Origin: an uncultured Kangiella sp.
GTDB taxonomy: Bacteria > Pseudomonadota > Gammaproteobacteria > Enterobacterales > DSM-103792
Direction: 5' to 3'
Assembly (NCBI GenBank): GCA_946480585.1
Contig: CAMLKQ010000166.1
Coordinates: forward strand, 1 to 5,474
Length of the DNA: 5,474 nucleotides
Positions 1-5,091 of the stretch are shown in pieces. The notes beneath the pieces were generated by a model that saw only the letters and a list, made by a program, of their open reading frames with translations, ran no database searches and had not been told where the DNA came from. Within the stretch, counting starts at the first letter, position 1. The number at the start of each line of letters is the position of its first letter. The translations under genes and the position numbers were made by a program.

Positions 1-699
1 CCGCTCGACAAGCAAATGAAGGAGTTGCAGGCGGAAGCGGTTCGGCTCGACAACGCCCTGAAAGTGTCGGAAGCCGAGCTGAAGCGGCTCGAAGCGTCGC
101 GGGCCTTGAGTCTCGAACTGTTCAAGGAAGTACGGGCTGTGCTCAGCGCCACCGAGGCCAATGCCCGTCAGGAAGAAGCGGTGCGGGTACTGGTGGAATC
201 GCTGGCAGAGGATCCGTTCCGCTGGAAATTGCTACAGGCGATAGCCTCCGCGAGCGACCATCCGGAAGTGCGGCAGAAAGCAGAAGTGTCGGCCAATTTC
301 TATCAGGAAGAGGCCGCGTTGCCGATGACCGCCGCAGTGTCGGACCGCAGCCCGCCCAAGGCCAGTGCTGCTGCCAAACCGTATGCATACCTGCGCATCG
401 ACTGGTTCTACTGCGTCGCCACCGAAAGCCGCAGCAAACCCTTGGCCGAAGCGGCCAAACAATTGCGGGACGATACGATGACCGGAAGCTGGCGCATCCG
501 GGCGTTGCCGAAGGAAATCAATGCCCGGGTCGGCTACCAGATCGGCAACAACGTGATTCGTCACAATCCGGATGAGCTGCAAGCTGCGCAGCGCTTGCAG
601 GCAGATCTCAAATCAATGATGCAGCTGGATGTGCAGTTGATGGAGATTGCCTATCCGACGCCGGACTATTTGTCGGTGTTTTTTTGCGCCGGGGCCTAA
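1..699 (+). CDS. Coiled-coil protein of unknown function, 3' part
   Basis: I do not recognise this gene. The frame is open from base 1, so the start probably lies upstream; the first in-window ATG is at 16 but has no convincing Shine-Dalgarno. From base 1 it encodes 232 residues. Counting from the ATG at 16, residues 1-60 are charged and heptad-like, with Leu spaced as in a coiled coil (LDNALKV, AELKRLEA). A Pro/Ala-rich linker follows at about 103-121, then a compact C-terminal domain at about 122-225 with aromatic strands (YLRIDWFYC), the segment SWRIRALPKEINARVGYQI and a terminal YLSVFFC strand. The alternation of strand, helix (LAEAAKQLRD), strand, helix (AAQRLQADLK), strand loosely recalls LytR_C or SPOR-like small domains, but that is inference. 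An envelope-associated scaffold or sensor is possible; a membrane anchor, if any, would lie upstream of the window. The amphi-Trp gene begins 37 nt after the stop, suggesting co-transcription. Confidence 0.8.
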   Translation, partial: PLDKQMKELQAEAVRLDNALKVSEAELKRLEASRALSLELFKEVRAVLSATEANARQEEAVRVLVESLAEDPFRWKLLQAIASASDHPEVRQKAEVSANFYQEEAALPMTAAVSDRSPPKASAAAKPYAYLRIDWFYCVATESRSKPLAEAAKQLRDDTMTGSWRIRALPKEINARVGYQIGNNVIRHNPDELQAAQRLQADLKSMMQLDVQLMEIAYPTPDYLSVFFCAGA

Positions 700-736
700 A
701 CAAGCTGCCAACGCGATTCATAAGCAAGGAGTGAAC

Positions 737-961
737 ATGAGCAAGAAAGCCGATCGCGATATCGACAAGGTCTATTCCAAGCCGGAGTTCGTCGCCAAAC
801 TGCGCCGTCTGGCCGATGCCATCGAGAACGATGAGCGTTTTGAAATCCAGATCGCCGGCGAGCGCATTTATGTGCCTGTGCATGCCGAGTTCAGCATTGA
901 ACACGAACGAGACGATGCCGAGGAAGAAATCGAGTTTCAGATTCGCTGGCAACGTGACTGA
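737..961 (+). CDS. Amphi-Trp domain-containing small protein
   Basis: This gene encodes a 74-residue, highly charged soluble protein. The order of elements fits the amphi-Trp domain family: an N-terminal helix with a hydrophobic face (FVAKLRRLADAI, about 18-29), two short strands (RFEIQIAG and ERIYVPV, about 34-48), an acidic strand (AEFSIEHERDD, about 50-60), and a closing amphipathic strand with the family's near-terminal Trp (EIEFQIRWQRD, Trp71). The family is widespread and its function is unknown. The ATG at 737 was chosen because AAGGAG at 726-731 sits 5 nt upstream. The same frame is open further upstream to at least 647, but that overlaps the preceding gene and adds nothing resembling the family. 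The preceding coiled-coil gene lies 37 nt upstream and is probably in the same operon. No signal peptide or membrane segment is visible, so a cytoplasmic location is likely. Confidence 0.85.
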   Translation: MSKKADRDIDKVYSKPEFVAKLRRLADAIENDERFEIQIAGERIYVPVHAEFSIEHERDDAEEEIEFQIRWQRD

Positions 962-1013
962 TCGCAGCGGTAGCTGTCTGTTGCAGTTTTAAGATGTTTG
1001 GGGGGATGGTGAT

Positions 1014-1523
1014 ATGTGGCATCGGGATGCGGAGCGGCCGCGTCTGCAACTGACCCAGTCCGGTCTGGACAAAGGGCTGCAGTTCGCAGGTGCCGTGTTG
1101 TTGGCGCTGTTTCTGGTGGTAGTAGCGGCAAGCTGGACCACGTTGCCGGCGTCATTGCCAGTGCATTTCAGCATCGGCGGCGAACCTGATAGTTGGGGCG
1201 AGCGCAGTGAAATTCTGCTGTTGCCGGCGATCGCCACATTGCAGTTTGTGTTGCTGTCAGTACTTGCCCGGTTTCCGCATCGACACAATTACCTGGTCCG
1301 CATTACCGCGGAGAACGCCGAGCGTCAGTATCGACTGGCCCAGCGCTTGCTGCATGTGTTGAGTCTGTTACTGGTGCTGCTGTTCTTTACCTTGTACCTG
1401 GCGACCTGGGCGGTCGCCAGCCATGCGCTTGCGCGATTGCCGGTGTTGGTGATGTGGCTGCCTTTGGCAGCGATTGCTGTACTGATGGTGTGGTACTGGC
1501 TTCGCGCACGGCAGGCGCGCTGA
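1014..1523 (+). CDS. DUF1648 family integral membrane protein
   Basis: A 169-residue inner-membrane protein. Hydrophobic segments lie at about residues 22-40, 65-84, 111-134 and 143-163, giving four likely helices. Between the first two is the DUF1648 signature: LPASLPVHF, then a Gly/Pro-Asp turn, then WGER (residues 44-64), matching the family pattern LPxxIPxHFxxxGxPDxWG. The loop after helix 2 carries NYLVRITAENAERQYRLA (92-109), also typical of these proteins. DUF1648 occurs alone or at the N-terminus of SdpI-type immunity and signal-transducing membrane proteins; no SdpI half is present here, so an immunity role should not be assumed. The ATG at 1014 is the only usual start before an in-frame stop at 990-992, and a G-rich stretch at 1000-1005 can serve as Shine-Dalgarno. 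It begins 52 nt after the amphi-Trp gene. No convincing promoter or terminator was seen in that gap, so read-through is possible. Confidence 0.85.
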   Translation: MWHRDAERPRLQLTQSGLDKGLQFAGAVLLALFLVVVAASWTTLPASLPVHFSIGGEPDSWGERSEILLLPAIATLQFVLLSVLARFPHRHNYLVRITAENAERQYRLAQRLLHVLSLLLVLLFFTLYLATWAVASHALARLPVLVMWLPLAAIAVLMVWYWLRARQAR

Positions 1524-1583
1524 ACAAAATTTGTCGCCGCCATGCTTGGCGTGGCGGTCAATCTCGACTACCGTTCAAACGGT
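1524..1583 (+). promoter_or_regulatory. Spacer with three successive inverted repeats
   Basis: Three inverted repeats lie in the gap between the DUF1648 stop and the cyclase start. The first is ACAAA-A-TTTGT (1524-1534), directly after the stop codon. The second is CCGCCA/TGGCGG (1537-1542 with 1552-1557, 9-nt loop). The third is ACCGTT-CA-AACGGT (1570-1583), which ends 19 nt before the ATG at 1603. None is followed by a T-tract, so a simple intrinsic terminator is not supported. The compact third repeat is the most operator-like. No good -35/-10 pair was identified. The role is inferred; short palindromes also occur by chance in GC-rich DNA. Confidence 0.3.
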
Positions 1584-1602
1584 CGTTTCCCGAGTCGTAT
1601 TC

Positions 1603-3429
1603 ATGGCCTCCGCCCGCCACGTGCAAGGTTTTGCGTCTGTTTTGTTGTCGGTAGCCGGCTGTGCATGGTGGCCAGCGCGGTTAGGCACTCACCGTTCTTG
1701 CCGGCGATGGCTGGCCGCGTGCGCGCTGCTGCTCTCGTTCGTGATGCCGGTGTGCGCCGAGCCGCCAGCCTTGTCGCTTGATGCCTTGCCGCGCGGTCCG
1801 CTGGGCGAATTTAGCCATTACCTGCAAGAACAGCCGGATACGCCGCTGAATCTGGATGCCGTCCGTGCCGCTTTGGCCAATCAGGCGTTCCAGCCATTGC
1901 GCCGGGCCACTCCCAGTCTTGGCATTGGCGAGCCGCCGACCTGGTTTCATCTGCCGCTGCAAAACCCGGATACCGACGCACGACCGCTGCGCTTATTGAT
2001 TGGCGCCAGCTGGCTCGACGAGATCGATATTTACCAACTGCACGACGGCCAACCCGTGCAGCAATGGTCGGCCGGCGATGAACGCCGCGCGACGCAGTCG
2101 TTGATCCCGGGCGCCGGTTACGCCGTGCCTATGATCGTTTCGCCGGGGCGCACGGAGTTGTTCATCCGGGTGCAGTCGGCGGACCCGCTGTTGTTTGATC
2201 TGTCGTTGGTGCCACCGCTGCAACAGACGCGCGACGATCGCGGCCGGCACTATCTTTATGGCGGGCTGTACGGATTTCTGCTGGCGTTGGCAGCGTTCAA
2301 CCTGCTGCTGTTCGGCGGCATGGGGACGCGCAGTCATTTGCAGTATGCGATTTACCTGCTGACGTTCATCGCGCTCAATCTGGCTTATACCGGTCATGGT
2401 CTGAGCCTGTTCTGGCCGGGCGAGGAGATGCTGCAGCGCTACATCATTCTGTTGTTGATGGTGCTCTACGGCAGTAGCGGTCTGTGGTTTGCCTGCACGT
2501 TTCTGGCGCTCGGCCAACATGCGCCCCGGTTGAAAGCCGTGCTCGAAGGCGGGGTGCTGTCGACGCTGGCGTTGATGTTGGCGCTGATCGCATTCGATCA
2601 GCATGTGCCTGCAGCTTTTCTGGCGTTTTTCTTTGCCATTGCATTCGCGCTGACCATGGTGCTGCTCGGCATTGTCACCATTCGTCACGGCCGCAGCGCC
2701 GGTCGCTATTACCTGCTGGCGGTCACCGCAGGTGCCGGCGGTGCCATCGTGACCGCGCTGACGGTGTGGGGCTGGGTCCCGGCGACCACTGCCGGTTTTC
2801 ATGCCGTTGAAATTGGCATGGTGCTCGAAGCGACGTTGCTCGCGCTGGCGCTCGCCAACCGCATGCGCCATCACGAGCGGGCGCGCAAGGAAGCCGAGCA
2901 GCTGGCGCGACAGGATGCCCTGACCGGTTTGCCGAACCGGCGCGGATTCTTTGAGCAGGCGGCCGGTGTCTGGGGCAATGTGCTACGGCGGCAGCGGCCG
3001 CTCAGTGTGTTGATGATCGACATCGACCACTTCAAGCCGGTGAATGATCGCTATGGTCACGATGTCGGCGATCAGGTATTGGCTACTGTCGCCAATCTGC
3101 TCAAGCAAAACAGTCGGGTCGGTGACATTGTCGCCCGCTGGGGCGGCGAGGAGTTTTTGTTGCTGCTGCCGGAAACCGATCTGCCGCAGGCATCGGCGCT
3201 GGCGGAGCGCATTCGCTTGGCGGTTGCTGAACAGGCAGCGTTGGTGGCGCAGCACGAACATCGGCTGACGGTCAGCATCGGCTGTGTCCAGCACCGCGAT
3301 GAAGCCTCACTGACCGATTTGATCCGTGCGGCCGATCAGTGCCTGTACAGCGCCAAGGAACAGGGTCGCAACCGGGTTGCGGTCGCGCCATCGGCGACCT
3401 TGCATCCGGTAATCGACGCCAGCACCTAA
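1603..3429 (+). CDS. 7TMR-DISM sensor diguanylate cyclase (GGDEF)
   Basis: An inner-membrane enzyme predicted to make c-di-GMP from two GTP in response to a periplasmic signal. Numbered from the ATG at 1603 (608 residues): signal peptide with hydrophobic core at about 37-52, likely cleaved after VCA; 7TMR-DISMED2 periplasmic sensor domain, a presumed ligand-binding fold, at about 65-207 (TWFHLPLQN, GDERRATQS, ELFIRVQS); seven membrane helices at about 218-238, 247-269, 279-303, 311-331, 335-360, 367-392 and 395-418; charged linker helix 419-436; GGDEF domain 437-593. The domain has DALTGLPNRR, the metal/GTP-binding segment MIDIDHFKPVND, active-site GGEEF (514-518) and the inhibitory-site motif RVGD (505-508) exactly five residues before it. 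It therefore looks catalytically active and subject to product inhibition. No EAL domain is present. The start is uncertain: the frame is open back to a TTG at 1531, and the ATG has only a weak ribosome site. The sensed ligand cannot be read from the sequence. Confidence 0.9.
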   Translation: MASARHVQGFASVLLSVAGCAWWPARLGTHRSCRRWLAACALLLSFVMPVCAEPPALSLDALPRGPLGEFSHYLQEQPDTPLNLDAVRAALANQAFQPLRRATPSLGIGEPPTWFHLPLQNPDTDARPLRLLIGASWLDEIDIYQLHDGQPVQQWSAGDERRATQSLIPGAGYAVPMIVSPGRTELFIRVQSADPLLFDLSLVPPLQQTRDDRGRHYLYGGLYGFLLALAAFNLLLFGGMGTRSHLQYAIYLLTFIALNLAYTGHGLSLFWPGEEMLQRYIILLLMVLYGSSGLWFACTFLALGQHAPRLKAVLEGGVLSTLALMLALIAFDQHVPAAFLAFFFAIAFALTMVLLGIVTIRHGRSAGRYYLLAVTAGAGGAIVTALTVWGWVPATTAGFHAVEIGMVLEATLLALALANRMRHHERARKEAEQLARQDALTGLPNRRGFFEQAAGVWGNVLRRQRPLSVLMIDIDHFKPVNDRYGHDVGDQVLATVANLLKQNSRVGDIVARWGGEEFLLLLPETDLPQASALAERIRLAVAEQAALVAQHEHRLTVSIGCVQHRDEASLTDLIRAADQCLYSAKEQGRNRVAVAPSATLHPVIDAST

Positions 3430-3567
3430 CTGTCTGCCGTCCGCCCGCAATCTTTTTCGTTGAGCTGATCGCGCGCATCATCACCGACACGGTGCTGGCC
3501 GAGGCTGGCATGTCAGCTGCTGGCACAGTAAGGTGCGTGCGGTAAGCCAAAAAAATGAGGGCGGGGG

Positions 3568-4878
3568 ATGTTGCGGTCGAATCCGCTATGCATGGCGGCG
3601 CGCCACTGGCGATGCGGCGTGCTCGCTGCCATGGCGAACGTGTTGCTGGCGACCGCGATGCCGTGTGTGCAGGCCGAGGAGCGCGCGCCGGCGATGCCGA
3701 CATGGGAGGCGTTACCGATTGCCGCCGGTCCCGGCAGCCAGTACCCGTCTTTGCACAGCGACGGCAAGCGGGTCTGGATGAGTTGGCTGCAGCTGGAAAC
3801 GCCGACCCCGGAGATTCGCCGCGCGTCGTTGTGGTTTGCGCTGTTGGAAGCGCAGCAATGGTCAGCGCCGCAGCGGATTGCGCAAGGCGATGACTGGTTC
3901 GTGAACTGGGCCGATTTTCCGTCGTTGGTGGCGCTGCCTGATGGCACACTCGTGGCGCACTGGCTGCGCAAATCCGCACCCGACAGCTATGCCTACGATA
4001 TCCAGCTGGCGTTCTCGCATGATGCCGGCAAGCGCTGGTCGGCGCCGATCACGCCGCATGACGATGGTACCCGCACCGAGCATGGTTTCGTCAGCCTGTT
4101 GCCCGAGCCCGACAACACTTTGTCGCTGATGTGGCTCGACGGCCGGGAAAGTGCCGGCCATCACGAGCGCATGCAATTGCGTCACGCCCGTTTTGATCGG
4201 CACGGCAAAAAAATGACCGAACAGATCGTTGATGGCGACACCTGCACCTGTTGCCAGACCAGCGCTGTCGTGCGGCCGCCATCGCGTGATGCCGGCCACG
4301 AGCTGTGGCTCACTTATCGCGATCATACCCAGGCGGAGATCCGCGACATTGCGTTCCTGCGCTGGCGCGATGGCCGTTGGAGCGAGCCGGCCCTGGTGCA
4401 TGCCGATGGCTGGGAGATCCCGGGCTGCCCGGTCAATGGCCCGGCGCTGGCGCAAGCGCAAGGGCAGGTGGCCGTGGTCTGGTATACCGCCGCCGAGCAG
4501 ACGCCGCAGGTGCAGCTGGCCTTCGCCGAGCCGGATGGTCGGTTTGGCTCGCCGTTGCGGCTTGATGACGGCGCGGCGACCGGGCGGGTGGCGCTCGTCA
4601 TGCCCGATGGCCAGAGCGCGATTGCCGCGTGGCTGGAGCGGCGTGGTGAGCAGGCCGTCTGGCGACTGCGCAAAGTCAGCCGTGGCGGCGCTGCCGATTC
4701 GAGCCGGCTTACCGCAGGGCCGATTCGGGATCTGACCACGCTGGCGCTGGCCCGCAGCAGTGGGTTTCCACGGCTGGCCATTCACGGCACGACGCTCGTC
4801 CTGGCCTGGACCGAGGTCAACGAAAGCCAGCCGCCGCAGCTGCGCAGCGCCCGGTTGCCGTTGTCGGCGCTGGATTAA
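3568..4878 (+). CDS. Exported BNR/sialidase-like beta-propeller with Cys cluster
   Basis: A 436-residue secreted or periplasmic protein. The N-terminus has Arg residues, a hydrophobic core (about 17-30) and a likely signal peptidase site after VQA (36). No lipobox is seen: the Cys at 33 lies in AMPC. The mature part repeats a strand pattern, P/S-x-hydrophobic then DG then a hydrophobic-W strand, beginning near residues 59, 118, 173, 231, 291, 340 and 400, about 50-60 residues apart, as in a six- or seven-bladed propeller. One canonical Asp-box is present (SHDAGKRW, 150-157); others are degenerate. The sialidase FRIP motif is absent and no arginine triad is evident, so sialidase activity is doubtful despite likely automatic naming. 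Unusual conserved-looking motifs are DTCTCCQTS (224-232) and IPGCPVNGP (284-292), perhaps a metal or redox site. The ATG at 3568 was chosen over the in-frame ATG at 3592 because GAGG lies 7 nt upstream. A 138-nt gap follows the cyclase, so co-transcription is uncertain. Confidence 0.8.
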   Translation: MLRSNPLCMAARHWRCGVLAAMANVLLATAMPCVQAEERAPAMPTWEALPIAAGPGSQYPSLHSDGKRVWMSWLQLETPTPEIRRASLWFALLEAQQWSAPQRIAQGDDWFVNWADFPSLVALPDGTLVAHWLRKSAPDSYAYDIQLAFSHDAGKRWSAPITPHDDGTRTEHGFVSLLPEPDNTLSLMWLDGRESAGHHERMQLRHARFDRHGKKMTEQIVDGDTCTCCQTSAVVRPPSRDAGHELWLTYRDHTQAEIRDIAFLRWRDGRWSEPALVHADGWEIPGCPVNGPALAQAQGQVAVVWYTAAEQTPQVQLAFAEPDGRFGSPLRLDDGAATGRVALVMPDGQSAIAAWLERRGEQAVWRLRKVSRGGAADSSRLTAGPIRDLTTLALARSSGFPRLAIHGTTLVLAWTEVNESQPPQLRSARLPLSALD

Positions 4879-4926
4879 GCAGGCGTTACGGCGTCGGCTG
4901 TGCTGGCCGACCTTCAACAGTGCGCG

Positions 4927-4950
4927 GAGGCGGCAAAAAATTGCCGCCTC
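4927..4950 (+). terminator. Perfect 10-bp hairpin after propeller gene
   Basis: GAGGCGGCAA (4927-4936) pairs perfectly with TTGCCGCCTC (4941-4950) around an AAAA loop, 48 nt after the propeller stop. The GC-rich stem and position suggest transcript termination or 3'-end protection before the flagellin promoter. There is no T-tract on the 3' side on either strand, so this is not a canonical intrinsic terminator; it may work with Rho or only stabilise the 3' end. Confidence 0.5.
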
Positions 4951-4992
4951 GCCACGCCAACGCGTTTGTCGCACTGCACGATCAAAAAAGTC

Positions 4993-5019
4993 TCAAGTTC
5001 TGTTTTTTCCCGCCGAAAA
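4993..5019 (+). promoter_or_regulatory. FliA (sigma-28) promoter of the flagellin gene
   Basis: The sequence reads TCAAGTTC (4993-5000), an 11-nt spacer (5001-5011), then GCCGAAAA (5012-5019). The known class-3 flagellar consensus is TAAAGTTT-N11-GCCGATAA, so the -35 box matches 6 of 8, the -10 box 7 of 8, and the spacer exactly. Transcription would start near 5025-5027, about 65 nt before the flagellin start. Control by sigma-28 implies that flagellin is made only after the hook is finished and the anti-sigma factor FlgM has been exported, as in other gammaproteobacteria. The boxes are read directly; sigma-28 dependence follows from known consensus and gene identity. Confidence 0.8.
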
Positions 5020-5027
5020 CCGCAACG

Positions 5028-5056
5028 AGGCTCCCTTGATCATGGGAGGGGAGCCT
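5028..5056 (+). promoter_or_regulatory. 5'-leader stem-loop of flagellin mRNA
   Basis: AGGCTCCC (5028-5035) pairs perfectly with GGGAGCCT (5049-5056), leaving a 13-nt loop. An alternative shorter stem pairs CTCCC (5031-5035) with GGGAG (5044-5048). Given the -10 box at 5012-5019, the transcript should begin almost at the base of this hairpin. A 5'-terminal stem can protect an mRNA from decay or regulate translation. The loop and 3' arm contain two GGA triplets (5045-5047, 5050-5052), the core of CsrA/RsmA sites. The fold is seen in the sequence; the function is inference. Confidence 0.5.
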
Positions 5057-5075
5057 TATGTCGGCCTTCTCACCC

Positions 5076-5083
5076 GGCGGGAG
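5076..5083 (+). promoter_or_regulatory. Ribosome binding site fixing the flagellin GTG start
   Basis: GGCGGGAG at 5076-5083 is the purine-rich site closest to the flagellin coding region. It ends 8 nt before the GTG at 5092, a normal distance. An in-frame GTG at 5083 overlaps the site itself and has no Shine-Dalgarno of its own at a usable distance, which favours 5092. Confidence 0.55.
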
Positions 5084-5091
5084 TGCACTGC

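Noticed and set aside
1993..2874. 293-codon minus-strand open frame opposite the cyclase
   Set aside because: The product is Gln/His/Arg-rich, as expected from the antisense of a Leu/Ala-rich membrane protein; the plus strand encodes clear membrane helices here.
3494..3524. Three copies of GCTGGC (3494, 3504, 3519) in the gap before the propeller gene
   Set aside because: The hexamer is common in GC-rich DNA, the spacing (10 and 15 nt) is irregular, and no extended repeat unit exists.
3521..3537. Sigma-54-like TGGCACA ... GTGC element upstream of the propeller gene
   Set aside because: The spacing is one base too long: GG and GC are separated by 11 rather than 10 nt, and the -12 half is imperfect. 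Sigma-54 is intolerant of spacing changes.
3272..3979. 235-codon minus-strand open frame spanning the cyclase-propeller gap
   Set aside because: It overlaps the ends of two well-supported plus-strand genes and has no domain, signal or plausible ribosome site.
4207..4213. A7 run inside the propeller gene as a programmed slippage site
   Set aside because: No downstream structure or alternative frame leads to a meaningful product; a slip would truncate the protein in the middle of the propeller.
3862..4974. Long 370-codon open frame on the minus strand
   Set aside because: It is a shadow of the propeller gene on the plus strand. The product is low-complexity and rich in Arg/Gln/Pro, with no recognisable domain, while the plus-strand product has a signal peptide and propeller motifs.
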